Assembly (NCBI GenBank): GCA_012064415.1
Contig: SSNU01000272.1
Location: 1 to 64,000 of the forward strand
Length of the DNA stretch: 64,000 nucleotides
Direction: 5' to 3'
Source of the DNA: Gyrodactylus bullatarudis
Lineage: Eukaryota > Platyhelminthes > Monogenea > Gyrodactylidea > Gyrodactylidae
Shown here: one piece after another, positions 49,989 to 61,578 of the stretch
Layout of the letters: each line of letters starts with the position of its first letter
Position numbering within the stretch: position 1 is the stretch's first letter
Position numbers and translations under genes: made by a program
Notes under the pieces: model-generated
Told to the model about the DNA's origin: nothing
Databases searched by the model: none
The model's input: the letters and a program-made list of their open reading frames with translations, nothing else

Positions 49989-50040
49989 AATTTTTTTAAT
50001 AGAAAACTTTTATAATAAAAAGAAAAATATAATTGGCTAT

Positions 50041-50580
50041 CTAATCAAGATTTTTATCTTTTATTGGAAATTTTGCTTGTGAAATCATACTTTCAAAGTC
50101 CTTCGGATCCTTAAAGTCCAGTTCATTAATATAGAGAGGAACATCTCCTACTTGCATGGATGCGAAACTTAGCGGAGAGGTATCCATCGTAATTTGATTT
50201 GATTTAAAAATCAGACGTTTCTTCTGCATTAGGATTCCGCGAGTATATGCAATATATTCATTCTTTGACTTGTCATAGAATAAATCAGTAACAAAAGACT
50301 TTGTAAACATGTGAAGAAGAAAAATGGAAATAACCGATATGTTAACACCCATGTATATGATCATAAAGGCAATATCTCCTTTAGGAAAGTTTGTCAACAC
50401 AAGTGGTTGAAAAGCAGCTGTAATTAGTGTAGTTGAAGCAGAAAACGATTTAAGAGCAAGAACATGATTTCTCTTACTATTTTGATAAATTAGGTCACCC
50501 TCAGACTTAACATTCCAAATGAATCTGGGAAAAGTTATCAAGTTTGGGAGAGATTTGTTAAATAAAAGTTTCTTGATCAT
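50041..50580 (-). CDS. TMEM70: TMEM70-like mitochondrial inner-membrane protein
   Basis: Single exon, 179 residues. TMEM70 proteins help assemble mitochondrial ATP synthase (c-ring) and complex I. The family layout is present: a basic N-terminus suited to mitochondrial import (MIKKLLFNKSLPNL), GDLIYQNSKRNHVLALKSFS like the vertebrate G-x-L-V-Y-x-G-x-x block, two membrane helices at about 46-63 and 70-92 forming a hairpin, then LLHMFTKSFVTDLFYD and the conserved soluble tail with YIAYTRGILMQKK. The ATG at 50580 is the only start before the presequence. The protein is shorter than human TMEM70 (260) mainly in the presequence. TMEM186/TMEM223 relatives are alternatives. Confidence 0.75.
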   Translation of the reverse strand: MIKKLLFNKSLPNLITFPRFIWNVKSEGDLIYQNSKRNHVLALKSFSASTTLITAAFQPLVLTNFPKGDIAFMIIYMGVNISVISIFLLHMFTKSFVTDLFYDKSKNEYIAYTRGILMQKKRLIFKSNQITMDTSPLSFASMQVGDVPLYINELDFKDPKDFESMISQAKFPIKDKNLD

Positions 50581-51392
50581 AATATGGTACTATTTAAACA
50601 AGATGTCTCATCAATTACTATTTGTGTTAAAATAGGAAATTTGCAAAAATTAAAAAAAATAATTGAATTTTCGTCAAATTGTTAGATGATATTTAATTTT
50701 AAAAATAATGAATGCGTTTACTAATGAGTAGATACGCAATTACAAGGATTTAATGCTCAAATCTGGGATCAGATCACATTACATTGTATATCCAAACTAT
50801 ATTCAATATTCACTTAATCATATTCTAATAAAACTATGCAAAACTAAACTGCGTCAGATATAGCCTATTTAAAAATTCCATTGAAAATCAATCTGAAATA
50901 AACTCAAAAATTACATGAGTAACGTATCAAATTTTTCAACTTACTAATTTTACAATTACAGAAAAATAAATCACAAAATTTTCTACAATGAGGTTTGATT
51001 TATTTTTTAAAATAATTTAAGAAACTTTTTGTCCTCTCCATAGATTGTTATTAGCCAATTTTTCATGGTATGCAAACTACCCCAGTTATTTTCCATTATT
51101 ATTTGTCCAGCTGTCACAAGACTTTGTTTCGTTTCTTGTTAGACTGATGAATTAAATTTATACAGATATGCAGATAAAATTGTAAAATTTATAAGCTTCA
51201 AGTAATTATGAGAAAGAATGAGATGGACAAAGAAATAATTTATTGTTCAATTTTATCTCTATATTTCTCGTAGTATAACGCACTTATCATGAGTTTTATC
51301 AGCTCTAGAAGATTGATAGAATTCACATAACTACTGATTGATTATAATTATCGTATTAAACTTGTGTAAATCAACTTTTACAACATTGATAT
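50581..51392. other. Upstream of TMEM70, nothing recognised
   Basis: AT-rich sequence without a supportable feature. Confidence 0.35.
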
Positions 51393-51866
51393 AAAGCTAT
51401 AGTTGACATGAAAATTAGAATTTACTATTTTTACAAAAAATAGCCAGAAATTTCTTTTTGAATTCCACGACAAAATGAGTTGTTGTCAACAATTTGTTGA
51501 TATTAAAAAAATTTCTGAAAAAAATTGAAATGCTCCATTTTATTTTGATTTTGATATTTTGGATCAAGAATTCGAATTTGACCATAGTTGATGGGAGAAA
51601 CTCGGTATTTTAATGAAAAAGACATATTTTTGAATTTGAAATCTTCGTCTAATCTTGATCCGAAATATGAAAATCGAAATAAAAAATTTTTGAGGTTGAA
51701 AAATTGGGAAATTGGAGCATTTTCAAGATGCATAAAATGGTCTAATTTCAATGTTTTTCAGAAATTTTTTACACAGTATCAACATCTCATCAGATCATTC
51801 AATTGCGGGATTAAAAGAATTAGGTTTTTCCAGACTTTGGGGAGAAAAATATAAAGTCTTTTGTAA
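51393..51866. repeat. Foldback (FB family), 51.4-51.9 kb
   Basis: The left arm has GTTGACATGAAAATTAGAAT and 'ctatttttacaaaaa', then CCAGAAATTTC and CAAAATGAGTTG; the interior has ATCAAGATTCGAATTTGACC-like and CTTCGTCTAATCTTGATCC blocks; the right arm has CCAGACTTTGGGGAGAAAAA and TTTTGTAAAAATAG. It is a decayed relative of the 37.1-kb copy. Confidence 0.6.
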
Positions 51867-52445
51867 AAATAGCTATTTTTAATTTACTATGGTAAATTCT
51901 TATCTTTTTTAAATTTCATAAGACTCCAATTTTAGATTAAAATTATCAAAATATTCCTACAAAATATATATTCTTGTAAAATAAGAATCGGAATTTCTGT
52001 CTGTTGGCACAGTCGGTGCTCACACCAAATTTTTTCTGTAAATTATAATTTAATTATCAGTGATAATTCTCGGTTCAGTTAAATTTTAAAATAAGCTTCC
52101 TTAAAATTCCTGATTCATAGATTAAAAGTATTTCAAGCAAAGATTTTAGCATGGACAAAATACTCTGATTTTGTAAATTACCAAATGCTGAGTTAATTAT
52201 TTTGATAAATTTTTGAAGAAGAGCTGTAATTTAGTTATTTTCTTCAGCGATATAGTTTTAAGAATTAACGATTTGTCAGAAAAATCGATTTCCTGACCCA
52301 TTTATCTCAATATTGCACGTTTGAGTCTACCCATTTTACTTATTGAGAAATAAATTATTCGTGTATTATTATATTAAGCTTATAAACATTATTACGAGCA
52401 TTCCACGAAATAAAGCGCTATTCTTTAATAAATGACTGGCATCAT
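51867..52445. other. Interval with a PLE-tail scrap
   Basis: At 52407-52424 CGAAATAAAGCGCTATTC and the following GGCATC match the end of the hammerhead-like PLE module (GAAATAAAGCGC...GGCATCC), suggesting an old PLE tail. Nothing else is recognised. Confidence 0.35.
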
Positions 52446-52685
52446 CTACTTATCATCACAGAGAATTCTATAATTTTTTTCTTGGTAAAACACAAGAAAT
52501 TTCAATCTATCAATTAATGGGTCCGTCACTTTCAACTCATCTAAAGTAGCAGTTTTGTCAAAACGGATGGACTTCAAATACCACAAATCTGATAAACATG
52601 TGTCTAATCTAGTTAAAAGAAGATCAAAAAATAATTCAGGTAAAGATTTTTTCTTATTTGTTGATTCAGTACTATTTATATCCAC
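52446..52685 (-). CDS. Uncharacterised open frame
   Basis: 79 codons without an ATG start (GTG at the upstream limit), Leu-rich and helical looking (LPELFFDLLLTRLDTCLSDL), ending in CDDK. It could be an exon, since a TAG acceptor lies near 52672, but no upstream exon stays in frame. Weak support. Confidence 0.2.
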   Translation of the reverse strand: MDINSTESTNKKKSLPELFFDLLLTRLDTCLSDLWYLKSIRFDKTATLDELKVTDPLIDRLKFLVFYQEKNYRILCDDK

Positions 52686-53047
52686 GTGAGAATCGAATCT
52701 TTATTAGTCTTACCCCTCTTATAATCTAGAACTGATCACTTTCTTAATAAGGAAACTATTATACGCCAACATTAAAAGAAACCTATTGCATTTCTTCTCT
52801 TCCCACACTCCTATCTCACTGATCAGAATCTCTGATGAATAGTTGAAAAGTACAAAACTAACAAAATTCTATTTCAGTAAAAAAGGAATGATTCACGAAA
52901 AACTATACTTTGATCATAAACTCGAAAATCTTATCTAAATGAAATAGATGTAAGGAAAAATAAGGTGCGAACAATTGTGGATTACAACTCCTTCGTCCTG
53001 TAAAGGTTCAAGAATACGAGAATATCAAGTTAACTTATGCATTGCAG

Positions 53048-53559
53048 TTAACCCTTAAAGTCCCACTGGGTTATTTCTATCACATATCATTTTAGCAACT
53101 CATTATTATTCATTCAAGCCTCAGAAAACACTTCGTTTACCCCTCATTCGATAGGAAATTTATTAATCTCCTGGAATACGAAAAGATCTTGGCTCTATCA
53201 TTCTTCAGAATCGGGCTATACTAACTCAAAGAGTGTCGATTTTTATTAATTTTTGTTTAAAACGTTTTTTTGAAAACCCACTTCCCAGGGTCAAAGATAA
53301 AAAGTAAGACAACTTTTATCGAGGAATCATGCCTCTAAAATTCAAATATGCAATTGCCTGAACTCTATCTGCTAAAATTACAAAGATAACCTATTTTTGG
53401 ATCAAAAAATGACCCATTTTTTGATCGATAACTTCTGAACCAAAAATAATTGCGTTACAACAACTGTAGATTCGTAATCAGCTTATTCACAAACCATAGG
53501 ATAGACAAAAGATTGAATGCGAGTCATGAAAAAAAATTCGCTGGGACTTTAAGGGTTAA
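53048..53559. mobile_element. piggyBac-type nonautonomous element
   Basis: TTAA at 53048-53051 and 53556-53559 directly flank inverted ends CCCTTAAAGTCCCA and TGGGACTTTAAGGG. The 512-bp unit has no coding capacity. TTAA duplication plus CCC-ending inverted repeats is the piggyBac signature. The ends differ from those of the copy at 14.3 kb. Confidence 0.75.
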
Positions 53560-53835
53560 ATCAAAAATGCTGATCCATTAAACAATATAACTAACTTGTT
53601 TACGAGATATTCAAAAGAGAAAGTGTTTTCAAATTGACTCTCTTCTCTACAGCATATAGATTTATATGAAAGATACACGGTTGAAAAACACACTATCCAT
53701 TCAGAATGTATTTCTCTACAAATTACATTCCAAAATTATTCTTCAAAACTTTTTCGCTATTTGAGTTCGAACGTAAAAGTATCTAACAAAGTGAAATTAA
53801 GAAAGACAAAATAGGTATTTCAAAATTCATCAAAT

Positions 53836-54078
53836 TTATTTTTTTTCATTCAGTGCATCATCAAATAAGTTAGTATTTAAACTTTTAAGTCTTTTAATGT
53901 ATAATTTAAAATTTAGAAAAATTATAGCTTTATACAAAGTCATACACAATGCATAATACATGTGCTTGAGATTTTGATCATAAAGATAAAATTCAGCTAT
54001 AATGAGAAAATATGTCAAAGCTACCACAGGTTTTGAAATTGATTCGTAAGTGAAAGAATAATAATTTATGTATCACGA
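53836..54078 (-). CDS. Uncharacterised open frame downstream of NCX
   Basis: About 80 open codons, the last 63 from a GTG. It is hydrophobic then basic (TYFLIIAEFYLYDQ ... FKLYIKRLKSLN) and could be a membrane-protein exon. No splice partner was found. Confidence 0.2.
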
Positions 54079-54201
54079 TTTACAATTACAGTAGTAAAAA
54101 AAGCTTATTAAACAGATTAATTTCGAAAACGTGTAACTTGTTTAAAATCTCCACGCATTTGCTTTGTCTGTTACTGTAATGAATGATTGTACTACTAATC
54201 T

Positions 54202-54345
54202 TTAGGATGTTTTCATTAATTTAAAATTGATGACATTATAAATGATGAGGGAGCATATTGTGACAAAAATGACCCAAATGAATCCAATTAAAAGACCACT
54301 GAAATATTTGAACGGTCTGCTGCCTCCGAGCTCTCCTCCAATATA
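54202..54345 (-). CDS. Na+/Ca2+ exchanger (SLC8/NCX), last coding exon
   Basis: 48 codons including the stop. Spliced to the exon at 63008-63337 the frame reads RRK then YIGGELGGSRPFKYFSG, matching the NCX signature ...IGGELGGPR just before the last membrane helix. That helix follows (LLIGFIWVIFVTICSLIIYNV) and the tail is short (NFKLMKTS). NCX proteins exchange three Na+ for one Ca2+ at the plasma membrane. Acceptor CAG lies at 54346-54348. Confidence 0.9.
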   Translation of the reverse strand, partial: YIGGELGGSRPFKYFSGLLIGFIWVIFVTICSLIIYNVINFKLMKTS

Positions 54346-56030
54346 CTGAAATGAAATGGAATTTCTATCATTTAAAATGAAATTTATTAAAAGTAATATC
54401 CAATTAAACTAGAGACCACTGTATCAAATTATGGTCTGATTAGTAAGGTCGTACGTCTTCTCATTTTCTTTAAAAATCCATAAATACTATAGTATTCTCT
54501 AGCTAGAGAAAGGCAAATTTTTAACTTGCCTATATGCATATTAAACACTTATTTTGAAGAGAATCAAACAGCGAGAAAAATCTTCTTTTTCGATATGCTA
54601 AGCTAGAGCTGAAAACATCAACTTTTGAATTTACATTTTTTCAATGAATCTCACTTCGAAAAATTACTAAATCACTCTTTTTGAACAAACTATCAACTTT
54701 ATAAAATATTTAAATGTGGCATGATAATATTAAAACTATTTGTGACATTGTCCGAAAAATTGGAATAATTTCGGTGTATTTCCTAAGGATTTTAGGAAAA
54801 TGGGAAAAGCAAGTAAGGTATTTGATTCAAATGTTCAAAATTAGCATTTTCTCATCTCAAACTATGGTCTCACTGTTTCCAATTGAATATTGATATCGGA
54901 GAAAAATAATTCTTGCCTCTCCCTACCTTTCTTACTCAACTCTTTTCAGTCAAATTTGAAGTCAAAAGTAGTCAAAAATTTTCTAACAATTTGAATTTAT
55001 ACATTAGAAATACTAATGAAATCTTTAGTAATCTTTAAAGCTTGAAAATTTCAATGATTATTAAAGTAAATAAAATTTATTTGGAAAGATATAAAATTTA
55101 CGAATCATTAATTTTTCATCCAACTCGAATAGGATAAAGATTTTTTGAAATCCGAGTTTTAAGGCCCACTCTCAGTCCTTGAAGAAAAATACGGAAATGC
55201 CGTTAAATTTTTTTGATTTCTTACAGAGATTGGGTGATCTAAATTAGACAAGGAAATCGGTTTTTGCCATTTGTGACAGATCTTCGATGATCGAAATTGA
55301 TCAAAAAATTCAAATTCAAATCATAAGCTTAATCTTTAGATTTAGTAAACTAGATTTTCGAATTTTTATCATAATACACTTTCTTTGATCATCCAACCTC
55401 TTTAAATCAAAAAAATTATCTTCCTCCAAGCTCGATAAAATTCCCTACTCATAGATTCACATTGATTAACTTTAGAGGAAATTCTATGATAAATCTGGAA
55501 TCAATATAGATCTTTGGAAATCACGAAAATCCTTAATTAACTTTACTGAAATTCCATCTTTATATCAACAATGTTGATTCAACAAGCTCCAGAGTTAACG
55601 AATACCTATTTATGACTAATTAATTGATTTGCTAATTCAGTTCATCTCTTAATTAATTTTCATACATTTGAAATACAATAAATAAATAATCCAATTTTTC
55701 TATCACGTATATTATCAATTGTATATCCAGAAATTCAAGCCAATTTTAATTAGCATTCAAAAAATGATGAACAAAATCATTGAAATCATAATTTTATGTT
55801 CCAAAATTCGGTATTCATCTACAATAAAAATTGTTGACGCCAAAATTTCTATTGAGACGAAAAAAGAATTTTCTTATTTGTAAAACTGAAAAAGAGCGCG
55901 TTATAAGTATCATTATTTAAAAAAATTGAAGTAGTGAAAAAAACACGGGTTTATCAGCAATTTTACTTTAAAATAAAATTATAAAATATCATAGAATTAA
56001 AAATACATACATTAAAAATATTAGAAATAC
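54346..56030. other. NCX intron, distal part
   Basis: Part of the 8,662-nt intron 54346-63007. AT-rich, with FB-like phrasing near 55130-55330; no gene seen. At 56030-56060 TACAGACGTGGACATAGGTG resembles a Tc1-type end. Confidence 0.4.
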
Positions 56031-56900
56031 ATACAGACGTGGACATAGGTGTACCTCTACTTTTATTCATTTCCTAAGAATTTTTTTGAGTTTTTAGAAT
56101 TTCACAGTGAATCTCATGCATTGTATGATGAAATGACAAAAATATGTATTAGTGAAAAAAATGTGAATTAAATATCGTGGATTAAAAAGACTACAAGCAA
56201 ATATTTGTGGACAAAAATAAAGGCACCCTTAGGAAAAAGATGTCAATATTTGTAAGCACTGAATTTAGAATTTACAATCTTTTGAATACTTCTATTATAA
56301 GCATCGATAAGTATTTTGAATCGCTCTTGAGGAACTCATGACCATTTTTTGGCGGTTATCTGCTGAATTCCTTTTATAGATTCTTGGGGCTTCTTAAGGA
56401 AACTGTCTTTTTGAGATCTTGCAAAAGATTTTCATTGATATCGAGATTAGGAATAATTGAATACAAATAAAAAATTGTCTCGTTGTAGTTTCAGCCAATC
56501 TTTTGTGGTCTTTTTCGATCATTATCTTGTTATAAGATCCTATTTTTCTCATCCATTTAACACTGACTGATACATTTTGCTCCAAAATCTGTGGATATTT
56601 TTCAAAGTCCATTATTTCAGTAACTGGAACTGTTTTTCTATCTCCTAGCGCAGTAAAGCATCCCCAGATTAATTATAAACCTCCACCGTGCTATTCATTG
56701 GATAGCGCGTATCTATCATTATGAGCAGAATTCTTCGACCTACGAAAAGTTGGTCTAAGGCCCCAGAAAGGGAGTTTTTCTACGGCATCGATCTTGGACA
56801 CCACTGTTTTCGATAATTCGCCTAATGTTTCGGCTTGAAATTTTGTATCCATATTTTCTAAATTTCAGTTGAACAATCGCTATTGGTTATGCTCTGATCG
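56030..56900 (-). pseudogene. Tc1/mariner transposase remnant
   Basis: Minus-strand fragments align in order with the second half of Tc1-type transposases: a GCFTALGDRKTVPVTEIM-like segment near 56650-56590, KYPQILEQNVSVSVKWMRK near 56600-56540, a decayed catalytic region, and a tail ending AKKWS..VPQERFKILIDAY near 56350-56300. Several stops and frameshifts are present. The candidate end TACAGACGTGGACATAGG at 56030 lacks a visible partner. Confidence 0.65.
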
Positions 56901-57005
56901 ATTTTAATTATTCAAAAATATTTTCCTTCTGTTTGACTTGTCAAATAGCTTTTTTAGCCATGATCAAGAAAATTTGAATCTGAGCTTTTTCTTTTGAACT
57001 CCCTT

Positions 57006-57493
57006 ATGAAATTACGTACAGAACTTTATGATCCATCAAGCTCTTCGATATCTTCTTATAGCTTTGTGCCCTCAGTGGAAATTTGATAAATTTGATTTTC
57101 CTTTATTATTTACAGATAAAACTAATTGTGTTTTTATATGAAAATGAGTTAAATCAAACTATTATTTTACATAAATTGTATATGTATTTTGTAAAACTCA
57201 AAATAAGAAAATTGATTGGAGGGGTGCCTATAGTTATGTCCATGTCTGTATTCTGGTGTGTGGAAGCTTTTTTTGCTACTAATGCTGAGGTTTTGGGTGT
57301 TTTTCAGCTTGCAATCAATGTCTTTTATGGAACTTGCTTTTCACTATTTTCATTTTATTATTTTAATGATATTTTGTGTAATTCTATAAAATACATTTTA
57401 CTACTTCGAATTTTTGAAATGCCAATAAGTGGATATTCAGACGAATATGTTACCGTTAATCTTTTTACTCATGATAGTCTCAAGACTCCCTGA
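57006..57493 (+). CDS. Possible membrane protein nested in NCX intron
   Basis: Exons 57006-57074 and 57116-57493 with a 41-nt GT–AG intron keep frame and give 148 residues starting MKLRTELYDPSSSS. Two hydrophobic segments (IVMSMSVFWCVEAFFA and LGVFQLAINVFYGTCFSLFSFYYF) are arranged like helices 6-7 of a secretin/adhesion-type receptor, but this is only a shape resemblance. The donor (TCA|GTGGAA) is weak and no upstream exons are known. It is opposite in strand to NCX. It may be a fragment. Confidence 0.35.
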
Positions 57494-57679
57494 CAATTCA
57501 GTTAATCTTTTCACGAGTAACAAGTTTATCTGTAAGTTAGTTTATCTGAAAAAATACTATATCGAATAAATATGACCTCTCGGATTAAATTCATAAGGAA
57601 TTAAATTTAAATATTTAGTTTTAGCAAAAATTGGTTTAAGATTCAACTGATTCTCTGTGATCTTCCTATCGGTGCTAGC

Positions 57680-57920
57680 AGAAAACTAGAAAGAATACAA
57701 TAGACATATCTCAAAAGCTGCCTTGGTCCACTTCCCTACAAGGAGCTCCTCGACAAAGCCAATCTACTCCCCCTGTGGCTAAGAAGAACGGCTTCTTCCG
57801 CTGTGCTCTACTCAAAGTTCGCCCAAGCACATCTAGTCATTATAATCTGAGATCTTCAAGATCATATTCCATTTTACTCACTGTCCTTCTTCCTCTCAGA
57901 GCTAGATTTCTAATTGATTT
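57680..57920 (+). pseudogene. LINE C-terminal fragment
   Basis: A GC-richer island reads KLERIQ, then CLGPLPYKELLDKANLLPLW and LRRTASSAVLYSKF, matching the C-terminal segment of non-LTR reverse transcriptases (RLERIQ...L.YEERLxxAGLLPLxxRR). Stops follow at once. Base composition is clearly unlike the surrounding DNA. Confidence 0.6.
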
Positions 57921-58415
57921 TAATAATTTTTTAAATAAAAAAATCTAGTATATATATTGTTATACATAATTTTAATCATGCCACGAGTAAAAAGATTCCC
58001 AGGATTTTTGGGACTACCAAGAGTAACAGGATTAACGATAAACGAATCTTTATTGTATAATAATAATAATAATAATTAAAATCTATCATTATTGTTTAAA
58101 ACGTCTTTTCAATATTAAATAATTCAAGAGGCATGCAAGAATTGATTTTAAGACTCTTGAATAAGATGAAAAATGCACTTGATGTATAGAATATATTTAT
58201 AATTTTAGAAATAAATCTTTAAACATGCTCATTTAACAATTTCATTCAAGAGTTTCTTTATTTGATGAAAAATTTTTTTTGAATATATCTTTGATACTCC
58301 ACAGAGAAAAAAATCAACAAATTTCCAAAAAAAGTATGCAAGTATTCTTTGAGTTTATTTAGTATTTAGAATTTTTATTTCATAGGCAATAGCAATTCGA
58401 AATCTATGTGTTGTA

Positions 58416-58545
58416 GCCAATACGAACTTTATTACGAAGTATAAATTTAATCGGCAGAGTTTGCTTTGCCAATTTGTAACGACAGAGGGAAGTACATTGC
58501 ATATATGATCAAGCTTACGCTAAATAATTTCAGTAAGGAGACATT
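58416..58545. repeat. Diverged relative of the 61.0-kb foldback arm
   Basis: Shares ACGAAGTATAAATTTAATC, a GCAGAG..TTGC..TTGCCAA block, AAGTACATTGCATATATGAT and CTAAATAATTTCAGT with 61021-61100. A further faint relative is near 29600-29690. Confidence 0.5.
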
Positions 58546-58863
58546 TTAAATTCCTAGCTTCTTTTGAGTTTTGAGCTCATTCTATAATTTATTAATTTTC
58601 AAGTAGTAAAATTAGTTGGAAAATATGTAGGCTTTCACACGTTTCCTAAAATCTCTTCTATCATATTTGTTATCCGAATTTTCTTTCCTTAAATCGGTGA
58701 AAGTTTTATTTGGATTTCAGAAAATCTTTCAAATCAAGAAAAGTTTTAAATTTTGAAGATGAGCTAAACCTATAGAAGAGGCCGCGAGACACAAAGGCAA
58801 AATTATAACAGAATCTTTCTAGAATGGCGATAAATTTTGAGCAACTTTCATGTGAACAATTTA

Positions 58864-59579
58864 TCAATGTTTTTTATTTAAATGATGCAATCTTTCATAG
58901 TTTAGAAAAAAGAGAAAAACTTCCAGAATCATTGAAAAGTAATTAGTTAAAATAACATCACCCAACCTATCATCGTCTATTAAACTCTGCTTGTGACTGG
59001 TAAAGTTTAAGCCAAGCAGACTACTTGTCATGTCATTCAAAAGATTGGTAAGCTCATTCTTTTTCTTATGATAGGATAACACATTATCTTCCAATTGAAA
59101 TAGTTTAAGTGTTCTCAAGTTCAGTGCCATTGTTGATTGATGAACCACTAATGTATGGCTGATAAACTTTAAAATAATCTTACTTGCTAGTAGACCGAGA
59201 ACACAATTGGGAAAGCAAATTCCAATCATTTTTGCATGAGTATCTTTGAAGAAAAATAATTCGAATGAGGAAACAATAAACTGGATCCATAAGACAAGTA
59301 CGATAATGTACTGGGAAATTGAAATATTTTCAATATTCTCAAAATTTCCAAATATCCTTGAATAAAATCTTGAAGAGTGATGAATTACAGTGGATAAATG
59401 TATGACCGCTCAGATGATTGATAGACGTAATCACTAATGAATTTAGTCTGAGCCAATGGAATTCTTGGAAACAGCCCACTAAGTGGCAGTGTATTCAAAG
59501 TGATAAGAATCAATAAGAGTATCAGGTTCAAAATAATGAACCATTTTTCACTGGTCGATCGAGAGAATTTATATTTCAT
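58864..59579 (-). CDS. Four-helix membrane protein nested in NCX intron
   Basis: Exons 59389-59579 and 58864-59356 with a 32-nt GT–AG intron (59357-59388) encode 227 residues in frame. Predicted membrane segments by eye: about 12-34 (WFIILNLILLLILITLNTL), about 78-100 (YIIVLVLWIQFIVSSFELFFF), about 107-132, and near the C-terminus (YFSMILEVFLFFLNY). Between helices 3 and 4 lies a polar, partly coiled region (LEDNVLSYHKKKNELTNLL). A four-helix architecture with a cytosolic loop is seen in several small TMEM families; I cannot name one. It lies on the same strand as NCX inside its last intron and has its own ATG, so it is read as a nested gene. Confidence 0.65.
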
Positions 59580-61020
59580 TTATAATAATAATTCAAATGA
59601 GTTGAATGATTTATTAATCAGCGGCGTAATTTTATCAATGAAAACGTGAAAGAGATCAAGTTTGAAATTTAACTAGATTGTTTGTTTATCTATTATAATG
59701 ATTAAAAAAAGATTCCCATAAAGTACGTGATCTAATCTATTATAGGAATAAAGATATTCTACAGAGATTGTTAACGAGAAAAATATATCTTCTTCTTAGC
59801 ATTTCATGTATCTTGTATTCTTATTAAGGATAAATAGAAAAGTTGAGAATTCCTCATTCAAGATATCTGTGCAAAAAATTCACATTTTCCTTATAACATC
59901 ATATGAAAGCGTTTTACTCTTGATTTATCCTATAGGATAAGAAAACAAATGTATAGCTGACAAAAGGCATCCACCGTAGTAACCTTGAAAGATCCTTGTA
60001 CAATGTACCAAAGCTAAGAAAAAAAGCAATCCAAACATGTAGCAAGAACAGACATAGCGCTTAAATTACTGATCTAACTCGCCACATTGTCTAATCCTCT
60101 TGATTAAATTTGTATTCCAAAGAGAAAACTCATTATAATTTGCATCTTCTCCGGTTCCTAGATTAGTCTAAATAGATAAAGCTAATTGATAGGAAGTCGG
60201 GAATCTACGAGTTTTACAAAATTCATAACTTAATTAAAAATTTGAATATGTTGCCTAATCTTAAAGTCTGAAAAAAAATCATTTTTGATAAAAATACATG
60301 GTCATTTATCAAATTTCCTTTTCTTCGAATCTTAAGCTGAGATTTTTTATTGAATCAAAAGTAAGAGGGTATAAAGAAATCTTTTTCAGGATCAAAATGA
60401 GAGAAAAGAATCAATCATGCTAATTCTGTTTTAATGCTTCACCTTATTATAATTTGTGAGTTGAATCTTGATTTCTTAATCATTTCCACTACTTGAAAAT
60501 CAATGAAATTTCAATAACTCAAAATCCCTACAGAATGGTGGATCTGTTGAAAATTTAATTTGACTTTTTCGTCGGATCCTGAATAAAATTCTTTCTATCC
60601 CACTCGAGTATTCAACTGTTAGGCGAAAACTCCTCATGAATAGAAATAATCCCATCTGAGTTGAGTTTTATAAGTAAATTTTTCCAGATTGCATATAGAT
60701 AATCTGATTCTCGGTAATAATGTTAAATTCATGAGATGCATTGATGTGTTTCTTAATTCTTACCAAGATTTATTTGTACCGAGTTAGTTTAGAATATGAT
60801 AGACAGATATTAGTATATATAATTGTACCGAAAAATATATGTAAATTTGATCTTAGAATTGAGAAATCAGTATTATTAAATTACTATATAGATTGCTCAA
60901 TAGAAATATTCTCCATGAAACATGAATCTACCACTAATAAATTTTACAATACCAAATTAAAAATTGGGCATTCATTGGATAACTAACCAGTAGAGGTCAT
61001 AAGTTATGAGTTAAGCTAAT
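59580..61020. other. NCX intron, middle part
   Basis: AT-rich. Repeat-like phrasing 'aggaagtcgggaatctacgag' near 60190 recurs elsewhere. An 81-codon plus frame at 60741-60986 is unsupported. Confidence 0.35.
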
Positions 61021-61026
61021 TCGTAC

Positions 61027-61578
61027 TTAAGTATAAATTAGCAGGGCCAAAGGGGAATACATCGTATAGACCTAGTGTATGCTTAATAATTTCAGTGTCA
61101 ATTAGCAGAGCAATCCCTCTCTGCTAATTCGTACTGAAAAGATACAGATTCGTATCTTTTATGCAATTCAACCTTTCTGTTTCTGATCTCGATTTTTTCT
61201 CATTTAAAAATTTATTTTTCACACCTAATTCGAATAGAGAATTTCTGGATTTTCGAGTTTTTTAAAATGATTTATAAAGATTGAAAATATCTTTGATTTT
61301 AGAAAAAATTATGGAGTTCTTTATGAATAAAATTCTCCATTTGAATGAGTTCTGCAAAAAATTTATACAGGTGGACACCCCTGAAAGTAGAACAAATTCA
61401 AAATTTTAAATACAAATAAGGACAAATCGAGATCAGAAACAGAAAGTTTGAATTGCATAAAAGATACGAATCTGTATCTTTTCAGTACGAATTAGCAGGG
61501 ATTGCTCTGCTAATTGACACTGAAATTATTAAGCATACACTTGGTCTATGCGAGCAATCCTTGCTAACTTATACTTAG
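61027..61578. repeat. Long foldback, 61.0-61.6 kb
   Basis: Arms of about 160 bp: the left (61027-61190) contains AGTGTATGCTTAATAATTTC, AGTGTCAATTAGCAGAGCAA, GTACTGAAAAGATACAG and TTTCTGTTTCTGATCTCG; the right (61425-61578) carries the complements, with a few differences. The loop is about 230 bp. No coding capacity. Confidence 0.8.

Noticed and set aside
57978..58080. Short ORF MPRVKRFPGFLGLPRV...
   Set aside because: It ends in an AAT microsatellite and has no homology or splice support; probably chance.
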